Below, piece after piece: positions 1-11,675 of a stretch of DNA of 64,000 bases (the stretch's first letter is position 1; every line of letters begins with the position of its first letter). The notes below the pieces were generated by a model. It was not told the origin of the DNA. It did no database searches and saw nothing but the letters and a program-made list of their open reading frames with translations. Location: the NCBI RefSeq assembly GCF_019925205.1, contig NC_083567.1:3286001-3350000 (forward strand). Reading direction: 5' to 3'. The position numbers and the translations under genes are program-made. This DNA is from Metopolophium dirhodum. Lineage: Eukaryota > Arthropoda > Insecta > Hemiptera > Aphididae.

Positions 1-53
1 TCTGTAGGTTGTAGGTGTTGTCTCATTGCTGTGATGATCGATCATTATTTTAC

Positions 54-204
54 CGTTCAAAATCCATCAAATCAATCATTTGACCCAAAATACAAATTAA
101 AACGACATCGTTACTGTAATACTGTATGTTTGAGAAATATATATTTTCAAAAACATTATCCAACGGTTTTTCTAAAGCCGTGAAGCCGTCGGTGAATAAT
201 ATTT
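54..204 (-). CDS. possible internal exon of an unknown gene
   Basis: On the minus strand an open segment of about 50 codons is preceded by a pyrimidine-rich stretch ending in AAACAG (acceptor) and followed by GTAAAA (possible donor). The peptide includes FTDGFTALEKPL and LICILGQMIDLMDFE. I do not recognise the family, and it does not look like the missing part of the DNAJC22-like gene upstream of it. It lies about 100 bp beyond the terminator of the MRP RNA gene on the same strand. It could be a chance open frame. Confidence 0.2.
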
Positions 205-303
205 CTGTTTCGGGGAATAAGACAAAATAATATGAATGGTGAAAAAATACACGGAAAATCATGATAATAATAATTTTGATTGTTCGAAAAGAAAAATGGA
301 ATG

Positions 304-317
304 AAAAAAAAAAAAAA
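304..317 (-). terminator. Pol III T-run terminator of the MRP RNA gene
   Basis: Fourteen consecutive A on the plus strand are a T14 run on the minus strand, directly after the 3' strand of the RNA's closing helix. This is a standard RNA polymerase III stop. Confidence 0.75.
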
Positions 318-636
318 TTGGTACCTCACCTCCGTTGATAAGCCCCATTATGTCAAGGGCCACTTGCGCGACCCTCCCTTTACATACTGTATATCTGGGA
401 CCAGTCGAAATCGCCCACAGCCGGCCCTACGGATCGCGGACACGTCGAGACGTGCGCCGTTCACATCCGTCATGTGTTCGGGCCAGCGGGGCGGAATCGA
501 ACGGCCGTTAAGCCGGTTGCACTCTCTGCCGGAGAGGTCCGGGGACTTTCCTCAGGTCGATGTGTGGACAATCGGTAACCGCTCGGTTACCGCGCCAAGA
601 GTGTAGACCCGATGGTAAGGTAACGGAGGTGAGGTG
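318..636 (-). ncRNA. RMRP: RNase MRP RNA (RMRP-like)
   Basis: RNA component of the ribonuclease that cleaves pre-rRNA in the nucleolus. Read on the minus strand, 534-553 gives GAGGAAAGTCCCCGGACCTC. It is followed within a few bases by GGCAGAGAGTGC. This block closely resembles conserved region I plus the GAGAG-containing P8 segment that I recall from vertebrate MRP RNA. The ends pair: minus-strand CCTCACCTCCGTT (622-634) is perfectly complementary to AACGGAGGTGAGG (324-336), a 13-bp helix closing about 285 nt, as expected for P1. An ACAGTATGTA stretch near the 3' part could be conserved region V. A T14 terminator and a TATA box about 25 nt upstream fit a type 3 Pol III gene. The 5' end is estimated to within a few bases. 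RNase P RNA is the alternative, but the CR-I context favours MRP. Confidence 0.82.
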
Positions 637-658
637 AAGAGTATGCGTCTGAACGTTC

Positions 659-666
659 TTTATATA
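659..666 (-). promoter_or_regulatory. TATA box of the MRP RNA gene
   Basis: Minus-strand TATATAAA lies about 24 nt upstream of the inferred RNA 5' end. This is the geometry of external Pol III promoters (snRNA type 3). A PSE would be expected further upstream, around 680-720, but I cannot identify its sequence with certainty. Confidence 0.55.
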
Positions 667-801
667 CTATGCAGTTGCGAACGGTCCTTCACAAGGGAGA
701 GCGTTTCGGGGTCAAAAACCGCCATCTAGCGGTCGGGTTGAACGTCACTAGTTTATTGAACGTGCGCGGGACGTCGCTAACGTATTCGTATACCTACGCT
801 T

Positions 802-802
<1 letters not shown>

Positions 803-841
<39 letters not shown>
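803..841. repeat. (ATT)n microsatellite
   Basis: About 13 near-perfect ATT units. Confidence 0.95.
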
Positions 842-3481
842 GTAAGTGATACTATATCCTCGTGATACCGTTGATCTTGTTAATATTATGCAAAATAAGC
901 AGTAAATGCCAGTAATATTACCGAAACTGGTTGAACGAAAAAACCGTTACAATACTGTAGAGTTTTAATCACTGAACTATATACCAGGGTATTATAGAGT
1001 TGTGGTTTTAATATACGTGTAACCATTGAACCATGTACATTTTGTTGAACAAAATTAATTTTATGTTCGATAAGGGTGTGTGTTCCACAATCGCCGTAGT
1101 GTCATGTGTATTCCGAAATAATATTATAATTTTTAACATTTTACAAATAAAAATAATTAATATTGTAATTTATATTATTAAGAATTAGGATTATCAGCGA
1201 ACGGTCTAACCGGAATGTAACAACACGTCAACACGGACAAAGCTCAAAAGTACCTAACTTTCAATCGTTGAAGATTATAATAAATTCAACTTCGCGGTCG
1301 CATATGGCATAGTGTGGGTAGATACTACGATTACATTTTTGCAACCTCACTTCGGTAAGCCAATCAGAAAAAAATAATATTTTAGTAGTACACGACACGA
1401 CGAGTTGTGAACCCTCTTTAATAGTAAGTAATGTAATATACCATTTCTAAGAAATACAGGTGATTAACCTTCATATTGTGTTTGTGTAGTATTCTCAAGG
1501 TTAAATTCCTAACATGTCCAAGTGCCGAACTCGCCTCACAGAAGGGGCCGCGGGCCGGTTAACAAATATCATTTTTCGAACATGATTTTTGATGCGGGTA
1601 GCGAAAAGAATGTTATATAATTTATATTTAATATTTATGTACTATAGTGGTTGGTGAGCTATACATACAGATTTGTACTCAAGACTCAAGTCTTTTATCC
1701 AACAAAACCTAATTAATGGTTTTTTAAGTATTGTTGTGACTTGTTACCCTCGATCTAGCCATTTTCTGTTGTTTTGAAAGCAGTAAAAAAAGGCTCATAC
1801 AGCAGGGTAAGTTTATTATATTTCAGAATGCTCGTATAACTATGACACATATTACTATGGTAGACATATAATATAAATAAGTAATACATTCTATTTTTAC
1901 AAAACCCAAATGAAAAACCTATAACTATAATATGTTAAAAGTATTAATCATTTTGAACACTTATGTGTTGACATCATGTCATCGAATGATTAATATAGGT
2001 AAATATTTTAGTCAACAGTTAATTTATTATAAATTTTTTATATTACAGCCCTTCATATTATTTTTCTTTAAGATTCTAATTATTATTTCATTATTTTTAT
2101 TCACCAGCATATGTAAATAAGCATCATAAACGCGCGTTACACAAATGTACAATCGTTGGTAAGTCGTAGATATTCATGTATTATATAATTTACAATTTAT
2201 TGTATAAGATAAGAAACTGTAATAAAATATTATTGTTGAACCACAGGTAAACAAAGATTAAACCATACAACATAATATAGATGGAAATATCCGATAATGA
2301 ACAATAAATTAAATAGGTAATAAAAGTATAGTAAATTTAGAATTTTTTTAAACCATAGTCTATATTTGTTTTTTTCGTTTAGATAAATATATTAAATAAT
2401 GAATATTATAAGATTTATAAATGATGGATAGTTATTGCGGCATTTGTAGAGAATTACTGGACCAATAAGAATGATAAACTTAACCACGTCACACAAAACA
2501 ACCACGTATACCTAAGTAAATAATATGTAGGAATATTATACATAAGTATAATATGCATTAGGCATAAACAATCAACAGGTATATATATATACGACTGCGA
2601 CCATATGTGTATAGTGTTATATCTTATACCATATTATAATTTAATTTCATGGACTGTTCATTAATTTTATTGATTTTGATCATTCTGGCCCGATAAATGT
2701 ATAATAATATATGACTAGATATACGTTATATGCCTACCTACGCATTATACGATATTACAATATAGTACATGATGGTTGACCTATATATATTTTTAAAAAA
2801 ACATCGCGTTGTGTCCTGTGAGCCGCTTTACATCACTGTAATTATTATGTCCGAAGTCTTAAAATAGATATAGTCTCGAAAAATAATAACGATAGAAATA
2901 GGTAGGTAATCGAGGTAACCGAGTTTCAATAACGAATGAGATAAAAAATATTATTATTAAGTCATCGGCCGTTGATGAATCGCTTCGGCATGTATATAAT
3001 ATAATTGTTATGTGGATGGAAAACGGATGGCGTTCCATTTCTTTTCGTCTGACACTTTTTCAAACCGACCGAGACGTTTCCGGCTGCGTCCGCGTCACAT
3101 CGTAAACGCAATGTATAAGTAGTTATTTATAAGTATGCCAACGTACGTTAGGAAAGCTAACATAGGTACAAGCCTACCCACCGCATATATTATTTTCATC
3201 GACAACGGATTTAACAATATCGTCGTCGTCGTCGTGTGCTCGTGCGTCGATATTCATTAATTTAATACACGTCGTAAATTAGGTTATATACCTGTGTTGA
3301 AAACATTCATGTTGTGGGTGGGTTGAAGTTATACGCTTTTAGGACAGGTAAAAAAAAAATCCATACTGTGTAATCACGCACGTGAAAAAAAAAGGCTAAC
3401 ATGTTATGTATGCCTTCTGTGAATACCTACGGATCACTGGAAAAACGTAAACATGATGAGAAATAAGATACGTGTATATTA

Positions 3482-3537
3482 TACCATTGATTATAGATAC
3501 TAGTGTATAATATAATATTATATTATAATCAATGGTA
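3482..3537. repeat. inverted repeat with TACCATTGATTATA arms
   Basis: TACCATTGATTATA at the left is answered by TATAATCAATGGTA at the right, around an AT-rich loop. The right-arm sequence recurs near 10029-10045, and a related hairpin (TTACCATTGATTAAATATAC) occurs near 45277-45340. This suggests a dispersed palindromic repeat. Confidence 0.7.
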
Positions 3538-3902
3538 TTACGTATAAGTAATGGTAAGTATTAATACCTAGATTACCTACTCATACTAGGCACTATTTTT
3601 AAGTGTCACACATCCAGACCGCCATAATTATAATGTAATATATCATTATAATACCAAATAGTAAATACGTGGATATTACACCGCCTAGTGGATGTAAAAA
3701 CGACAAAATACAATATTCCACCTGTTGTAAAATAATTTTTTATATTCTTATAAATGTATAAACAACACTGTATTTCTGGTGCACGCAAACCGATGAGAAT
3801 CTGTTTACATGCCGTGTAAATGTATAAAGGTCTAATTATACACGTCACATTAAGGTTATCGGGACCTTCCACCCCAGATGAATCTATAATACCAGCGCTC
3901 AC

Positions 3903-4241
3903 CTTTTCGTACACGCGGACCATGTAGTCGACTTTTTTCATGTACTTCTCGTCCTTGTTGGCGTCGGCCACGTACTCGCCGATGTAGAACAGGTCCCTGA
4001 GCCAACCGAATCCGAAGTACCCACCGAACGTGCACCACCAGAGTACGCCCTGCAGGTCTCTGCCCAAGTAGAAATGGTGCAGGCCGCACACGCCGCCTAC
4101 CAGCCACAGCAGATACGTAAGCGTTTTGCTCTTGTTGCGGTTACTGCTGTTATTGCTCTTGTTGTTGTTGTTGTTGCGGCTCCGATTGTTGCTGTTCTCT
4201 CCGAAGACACCTTTGCCCATAATTCCCGGTAACCCAAACAT
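3903..4241 (-). CDS. DNAJC22/wurst-like TM2-domain protein, first coding exon
   Basis: Partial gene: 113 codons from ATG at 4241 to the donor AAG|GTGAGC at 3903/3902. Residues 1-35 are low complexity and Asn-rich (coded by AAC repeats). They are followed by KTLTYLLWLVGGVCGLHHFY, then LGRDLQGVLWWCTFGGYFGF and GWLRDLF, a TM2 module of two hydrophobic segments with a polar turn. The order GLHHFYLGRD, WWCTFGGYFGFGW, YVADANKD matches the N-terminus of DNAJC22 (Drosophila wurst, needed for clathrin-dependent endocytosis in airway maturation). The C-terminal J domain is expected in exons that I could not find in the window, so they probably lie to the left of base 1. A second ATG at codon 8 could also be the start. 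The frame beyond 3903 is intron read-through. Confidence 0.8.
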
Positions 4242-4720
4242 TCGTGCGTATACGTGTAAATGCGCAGAGGTAGGTATTTATAATAACAATATAATATAAA
4301 TAATGATTAAATATGTAATAATAAGCGAGTGTTGTAGCTATACAACAAGTCGCTGCAATACGAGTACGAGTGAAATTTCTGTGTCGGGCACGATACGTTA
4401 ACGCGTTGCCGATCCGTAATCGTTACTGTCGCGTATATAATAGTAATAATAATAATAATAATAACACAATAACGCGATCGCCAGGCCCCCCCGAACACGT
4501 ATGCGCGGCTCTTGGCGTCTGGTGGTGCCGAACAAGTGGCACGGGTAACGGGATTTCCGGATGTAGGCCACGCAGTTCAACAGTTGGTCGCGGTCCCCGT
4601 GAACGAACCGCGTTCACGACGATGACGTCACGTACAGCGCAGGCGCTCGCGAGACGTTCAACGCCGAACTGGTTGTCGTGGGCCGTATAGGATATTAAAC
4701 CTATCGTCGTCTTTTGGTCA
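4242..4720. promoter_or_regulatory. CpG-rich upstream region of the DNAJC22-like gene
   Basis: Clearly richer in G+C and CpG than its surroundings (about 4480-4690), with a TGACGTCA palindrome at 4623-4630 and an (AAT)n tract at 4441-4464. Several frames stay open here only because of the composition. It is most simply the promoter and 5' UTR region of the gene at 3903-4241, perhaps with a 5' non-coding exon. Confidence 0.4.
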
Positions 4721-7203
4721 TTTCGTGTTCGTACTTACGAATAATTACGATCTGCGGTGACCACAATAAATGTATAGAATGTCTTAATAACAGTATGGTA
4801 TGATAATATACAAATACGAATAGTGATCAAAGAATATTATTATTTTCGTTTAATAATTAAATGAAAATTATAGGTAATTTCTACAAAAACTTGATAAACC
4901 ATAGATATATTATACAACAACAACAACTTGTTGTATATTATATCTACGCGATAAACACGATGTATTAAAACAATATCGGTATAGATCGCCGTTTTCAAAC
5001 TATTATTGGAACTTGGGAGTGCTGGCTTGATTGTTCTAATAAGTTTTTATAGTAGGTACCTACCACGATAAATATATTTATGCATCAATTAGTATAAAAA
5101 TTAGGTATCTATATATAGGACAATTTAAAAATTCGTATGGGTTCATAATGGGCATATCCTATGTAAGTATTCCTATATAGTAACTATAGTAAGTTATAAT
5201 AGTAATAACTAATAAGTATAATATATATATAAGATTATAAGAATACCGATTTTTATAACATTGCCTAAAAAAAACAGTAAACTGTTGAACATTAATATTA
5301 ATAGGTATATGCTACTTATACCAGGTGCGTATAGCTAGACGTGTTTTGGGTGTTAAAACACCCCTTCCCCTTCGGTCGTATGATTCAAAAATATATTAGA
5401 TGTGAGAACAGGTTCCCAAGATGTATTTATATATTAAATTAAAACACCCCCCTCCCCCCTTTAACAAATTCTGTCTGGTTACACCGACTGGTATATATGC
5501 CGTTGCATATTATTTTATGTTATTTTAATAGTGTCATTGCATATTATATTACGCTATATCACGTATACCTACATTATAGGTATCTACTGTAATTAGGTTG
5601 TTGGTACCTAAATAGTAAATACCTAATATCTATTATAATATAGTTGTAAATTGTAAATAATTAATAACATGTTTTCTTTTCTAAATATAATATATAGTTA
5701 ATAGCATGAACTACTACATGTAGTAGTTCGTGGTTAATAGTTATCAGTTTATTACTATTATCAGGCTAACATATTATAATATTAAGAGGACGCTACCCAT
5801 GCATTTATTGTCTCCGTCTTACACACGCACGACATGACTAATTTTCGTTCACTAGTTTCAATAGTGTGTTGTTAGATTTAATATTAGAGTGAATTATCTA
5901 TTATCATACTTTTAGGGAAGAACATTATCTGTGATTAAGCATTGGCGATTTTTCAATATTTTCATTTTCAAGTAAGATATGTGTATGTGAAATATCAAAA
6001 ATTAAAAATGCTCATATCTCGTTTGAATATTTAAATATCGAATAAAAGTCAACGCTTAAGCACAAAAAATGTTATTATAATATTATCTAAAAATGTTATA
6101 ATAGGTAAATTCATTGTAATATAAAAAATAACAGTCTTCTTGATACACCTATGTATATTATTTAAATTTTAAACATTAAAATAGCTTTAGGTATCGAAAT
6201 AATGAGTAATTACCATGTTAAATTGTATATAGGTACAGCTAATGTCTTAACTCTTAAGTTCTGCAGACAGACCGAACTCTACTGGCGTTACCCACCTTAA
6301 ATAATTTTTATTTTTATAATTATTATATTCATTATTTCATATTATAATGTTGTGATTATAGGTACCTCGTACTTATTTGATAAGTTAATAGTGATTTATA
6401 AATTTAAGATTCTGTACCAATTGTCCAAACTCATATAACAAATTATAATACTGGTAACTGGATCACCTACTGATGTATTTAGTAGAGTACGCTGTAGCCT
6501 TTTAGGTATAACTTCATAAAAAAAATATTTTAAAACAGGTATGATTGTATGAAATATTTTGCTTTAGATCCTAACAGCTATCAACCTAAAAATAACGGAG
6601 ACAATAATATTATAATAAGACCTGTATTGGCGTGCCTGATACGCATCTCGATTTTCGCGCCCTGTGCCTCAATGATACTACACAAATATTTTTCATAAAT
6701 ATAGGTACCTAAATTATCAAATTACAATTTAGAATTTAGATAGTACATCAATAATTTTAAAGTAAATTTGAAAATAATTTAATAACTCACTAGCTATGTG
6801 CACTCTGTAACTACCTAGTTGAAAGTTTGAATACAGTATTTTAATTTATTATTAATATATTTGTTATACTTAATTTGAACTAGCACATAAGTATTCGACG
6901 ATGTCTAGACGTCTAGTGTTTATAGCCTTTACAAAATATAAACGTTATTTTTATTGTACATTACAATTTCAACGTTGAAATAATTTTTTGTTAATTGTGC
7001 AATGGAGTTTTCGACTACTTACTCATAATTCATAATTTTTATCCAGTTAGTCATCCAACTTGCACATTAGTTGCGTAATAAACTCATGTATTATTTGCGT
7101 CGTCAAAAGGATTCTTTACAGTCTTAGACACATGAAAACTTTCAAAAATCAGATGACGCTGCAGACGACGCAATTATTTTAATTTTTAACACGAAGGTCG
7201 GCT

Positions 7204-7268
7204 TTATTATTATTATTATTATTATTATTAAATATTATTATTGTTGTTGTTATTATTATTATTATTAT
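7204..7268. repeat. (ATT)n microsatellite, interrupted
   Basis: Two ATT runs separated by a short (GTT)n segment. Confidence 0.9.
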
Positions 7269-8147
7269 ATTCTGTGTTATTATCATGCCAAATTGAGGTT
7301 CAATAAAGTATAAACGTGTTAATTTACCTACATTAAATACTTTACAGGGAATCGATTATTTCTAATTATTATTTCTCCATCTCTAATTAACGCAAATAGC
7401 ATAGTTACTTTAGTGTTGTAGTGTTACGTATTATAACCGTAGCCCATAGGTTATAGGTAGGTATTTCAATCGTATATAATTTATTATTTACAATCCACAT
7501 TATTATATAATTAATAGGTAGGTAATATCTAATGAGGAACAACGTATAGCAATATAGGCCTTAAACTGCTTAAGCCATAAAGGATATTTTAATAATTAAT
7601 TTAATATTTTTAATTAATTAATATACTAGATAGGTATCGGCGGTATGTATCAGTATATATGAGTGTATTGAGTAGGTATATTGTATAAATATAACATATA
7701 TTATGCATATACCAATATAATCTAATTGTGAACATAGACAACGTGTGTAATACATAATATAACTATTTAAATTTAATACTTAATAATATTTTTGTCTAAA
7801 ATACAGTTACATTTTTTTACGCATAACTGTTTAAAAACAAATACTTCCATATAATGCAATGACTTAAGGTTAATAAAATATATTAAATTCGGATTTTTGA
7901 CAGTGAAGAAATACTTATGTAAAAAATAATTATGTATATTATTATATATTTCACCAATCACAATACAGTAGGTATGTAGTATGTATACCTAATATACAAT
8001 ACAGTAATACATATATATGTTAATATATAGTTTACGACAAACGGAATTCTGTTCCATTCTACTTGGCATAGCCATATTAAACACATACCATTACCATTAC
8101 CTATACCTGCAAGTAATAATCACTATATATAGCTAATAGCTATATAA

Positions 8148-8148
8148 C

Positions 8149-8181
<33 letters not shown>
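8148..8181. repeat. (AAT)n microsatellite
   Basis: About 11 AAT units. Confidence 0.95.
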
Positions 8182-8182
<1 letters not shown>

Positions 8183-9856
8183 TATTAATGTATAATAATA
8201 ACCAATATGGTTATACCGATATGTACACAGTACTACAGTAGTACAGTACACTCGAGTACTTGTAAGTATTTTAGTATCATTATGTTTTTGTTCTGCAGAT
8301 AATGCTTGGGACAAAGTAGGGTTATACAAACGTAAATTTATTTAGATTCACCTCCTAACATTCTAAGACTTAAATTAATTTCCAAAAAAATGTTATTCAA
8401 TTAATAACTGATAATAATATTAATTATATTATTATACATATAATATTCAGTTTAAGTTTAAAAATAAAATTATCATTAATTACTTTATTATTAGTATTTA
8501 TAAAGTGTCTTTAAAACTTAAAAAGTTCAATCCATTATAGCATCCTTACTCTGTCACACGTTCCGCTATATATAAATAATAAATATACCTACGATTGGCG
8601 TAGGGAAGTACCTATATAATAGTTTGAGCATTTAAGAGAATCCAGTTTTATATTTTAATAATTGTTATATTTAGTTGTAATTATTGAGCAAGATAATCCA
8701 GAATTTGATTATAATTTTAACTGAAAGCTGCAGTTTTTTGTAAAACATTTCAAATATAGGTAGGTACTAGAAAAAGATAAAATAAGTAAACATATACACT
8801 CAAATAGTCAACTATTAATTTATAATAATTTAATAATATACATTATCTAGTAATTTGTTTTAGATCTTATGCCAACTGGCAACTGCACCTGTCACCAAAC
8901 TTAAAATTGTTAGGTTTGTACTTTGTACACACTACCCAGTACCCACTACCCAGTACCCAAATGGCCAAATCCTGAAAAGATCGAGATAATTCAATCATTT
9001 AAAATATTCAATAATTTTCAGCAAAAAATTAATTTTTTGTTTGGGGAGTGAAATTATATTTAAGTACCTGCATAAGGTAACCTAGTGACTTTGATGCGAA
9101 CGTTTTTAAAAATAGGAATCAATATTAATTATTTCTATAATGTAGAATATCGTATATGATTTTGTTTTAGTATAATTGAATTTTTTTTGTTTATTAACGT
9201 TGATTGTATATTACAATATTGCTATACCAATATATTTTTACTTATTTTTTCAATATATAAATTAATTTACCTATACACCTATTCATACTTCATATTTCGT
9301 AGCTATTTGCCCAACCAGACTACATATTAATTTAGGTAGATTCGCACTAAGAGTCTACGCTCACTGCCCATTGAATGGTTGTGGTAGGTATTCTTGAAAA
9401 AATCAATTAGTCGTTGTTTTCGTAAAATTTTACAATGAATTTCTATGTAGTTATTACTTATTGGTTACTATAAAAATGTATTTATTCCTACTTACCTACT
9501 TATATTTGATATTTATTGAAAAATAGTTGAGATGTTCTTAAAAAGTACTTAAGGTGACATGTGTAGACTGTAGGTATGTTATTACGATTTAATATACATT
9601 CGCAAGTGGCAAGTGTATAAGTTCTTTATTAATTTTATAAGTACCTATAACTAAAATATAATGTTATACTTTTATAGGTATCTATCACAGCTTAGTTTAT
9701 TATGTTACTTCCGTTTCCCACAAATCACAATAAAAGAAAACTCGTTTGTATATATGTTAATTTATAATGTTCAATTTACTAAATCGTACCTAATAATACA
9801 TTTTTAAAAACGTTAGGTACCTATTAACCATTAACCAACTATACCTATTACCTATT

Positions 9857-9990
9857 ACATAGGCGCAACTAACTAGGGTTAAAATTCTGGAGGTGCTACA
9901 GTCCACCCTAACAAAACTATTAATTTAAAATAACCCATAGGAAGCTAAATCAATAAGCGATATTTGTTTGGGGGGAGACTTAATCTTTTA
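9857..9990 (+). mobile_element. fragment of a CATAGGCGCAACTAG-type MITE
   Basis: Begins ATAGGCGCAACTA, continues with GGGTTAAAATTCTGG and a CTAACAAAACTATT segment, then AATAACCCATAGG and a G-rich tract. The same order of blocks occurs at 42938-43112, where the right end (CCCCTAGTTGTGC) is also present. The right end of this copy is not evident. Confidence 0.6.
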
Positions 9991-10904
9991 TATGTACCTA
10001 CCTACGTATTATCATTGAATATAGTATTTATAATCAATGGTATTATTCAAGCTTGACAAACTTATCAACGAACATGAATACTTTTATTTAAATATGGTAA
10101 TTTTGAACTTCCACAGGTAACTTTAAAGAAAATCTAAGAAAGTCTATGAAACTATTTAACTATTCAAACAATAATATAGGTATCTAATACTTATTACTTA
10201 TTATGATTTACGATATAATAAAAAGATTTTGAATTATCCTATTAAAATATTAAAGGCTTAAAATTAAATATAATTATTTAATTCTCGCCAGTTCTGAATT
10301 TTAAAAATTAGAAATTATTTTATAGTTAAAAAAATATAAAACTATTATTTTTTTTAATCTAAGGATTGAAGATTTAAAACAAGGTTTCTCATAATATGTA
10401 GTTCATAGTTTCATACCCTGGGGCCTGTACCTCCACACGAATATACTTAGTAAGGTCCAGCATTATTTTTTTAAAGAAATAAATGAATAATATTAGGTAC
10501 TGTAACCAAAAAAATTAAAACTTATATAAATACAGATTTTTTTGTTGTTGATACTTTAAGATCAAATTTGAACAAAATTACATATTTAAATGAAAAATTA
10601 ATATTTATTAGTTATTTGCAGGTTGCAATATGAAAAATAATATTCGTGGGTACTTTATACTTTATACTTAAAGTATATTATTACATCTTAACCTATACAT
10701 ACAATGACATTTCCAAATGCAATTTTTTCCGTAAAAAATGAATTCAACCAACTGCATTACTGCATTAGTATCATTAAATACTAATAGACAATAGTAGGTA
10801 CCTTTAATAAATTACTTAAATAGCAATAATATCATAAAATATACTTAGTAATTATAGGATAACTGACAGTCTCCACTGAGAAACGTTTTTCGTAAATAAT
10901 ATAT

Positions 10905-10995
10905 TGATATTATATTATTATATCAACGAATTCAAATATACCCCATCCATTACATTTTACAGTGACCCACATCCACACGACACCTACAGACTACA
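10905..10995 (+). repeat. terminal fragment of a dispersed repeat
   Basis: AACGAATTCAAATAT, CCATCCATTACA and GTGACCCACATCCA match, in order, the right end of the repeat at 35299-36475 and the reverse-strand copy at 16700-16850. It lies just outside the P-like element. Confidence 0.6.
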
Positions 10996-11054
10996 GCACA
11001 GACTTGAGACTGTACACTGTACAGCACTACCGTCTACCATGGCTAAATAACCAA

Positions 11055-11063
11055 GTCTTGGCC
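11055..11063. repeat. target-site duplication of the P-like element, left
   Basis: GTCTTGGCC, repeated exactly at 15435-15443. The canonical P-element duplication is 8 bp. One base of this 9-bp match can be assigned either to the element or to the target. Confidence 0.85.
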
Positions 11064-11091
11064 CACGGATAATATACTAAACGGTCAAAGC
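11064..11091 (+). repeat. left terminal inverted repeat of the P-like element
   Basis: 28 bp starting CACGG and ending GGTCAAAGC. It differs from the right end at one position (A versus G). Confidence 0.92.
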
Positions 11092-11126
11092 ATTGTACCA
11101 CGAAGGGGGCGTGGTTTCTAATACCG

Positions 11127-11143
11127 TGACGTCATAATAGACC
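11127..11143 (+). repeat. left subterminal inverted repeat with TGACGTCA core
   Basis: TGACGTCATAATAGACC, answered in inverted orientation at 15353-15369 with one mismatch. Canonical P elements carry an 11-bp subterminal inverted repeat. This may be the equivalent and a binding site for transposase or a host factor. Confidence 0.7.
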
Positions 11144-11675
11144 TCTGTTGTCTGTAATATACTGATATCAATATTATTCAGTATCATAATGTAATGTCTT
11201 ATGTGTTTGTTAAGTTTGTTTTATGTTTTCAAGCAGACAAGTAGTTGCCAGTTTTCAGTTTTCAGTTTTCAAGCAAAGTAAGTTCCTAATTCGTAAATAT
11301 TTAATTTTTAATTAATATATTATTGTGTGACATAAATGTGACGTGTCACAAACTATTATGGGCCGTATGGCGTATACATAGTCAATACTTAAGAATAAGT
11401 AGGTATCACATAAGCTATACTTATGACTCAGATGTTATCCATAAACGAGACTATGGCTAAAGAAAAGAAAAAAAAAAGTATTGCTTAAACTACCTTGCAT
11501 TGGTTTTAGTTACTATTATACATTTTGTATTTTTTAATTATTAAAATTAATTTAAGGAATACTTATTCAAGCATCGAATATGTCACATAGGGTCAACTCA
11601 ACTTGTTAGGAATATAGTATATCATAATAGTATTATTATTATGTCATTAAAAACTTTTATTAATTTATGATATAG

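Larger units (their letters stand above)
667..3902. other. AT-rich non-coding stretch
   Basis: No convincing exon was seen on either strand. It holds an (ATT)n microsatellite at 803-841, a CpG-rich patch around 3040-3110, and an imperfect hairpin at 3482-3537. If the DNAJC22-like gene continues leftwards, this is its first intron, and the MRP RNA gene may lie inside it or beyond it. Confidence 0.5.
4721..9856. other. gene-free AT-rich intergenic stretch
   Basis: No gene seen. Contents: a near-perfect hairpin at about 4903-4950 with 19-bp arms around ACAACAAG-type repeats; a perfect 22-nt palindrome at 5708-5729 (core CTACATGTAG); (ATT)n/(GTT)n tracts at 7204-7268; (AAT)n at 8148-8181; and many TAGGTA-type short motifs. 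Confidence 0.5.

Noticed and set aside
280..606. 108-codon plus-strand open frame
   Set aside because: Lies over the minus-strand MRP RNA gene. GC-rich structured RNA explains the lack of stops, and the peptide has no protein-like features.
3856..4107. Alternative minus frame over the DNAJC22-like exon
   Set aside because: Shadow of the TM2-coding frame; Arg/Pro/Gly-rich as expected for an off-frame.
4307..4690. Several overlapping open frames on both strands
   Set aside because: CpG-rich promoter sequence plus an (AAT)n tract keep frames open. None has a splice-consistent or recognisable product.
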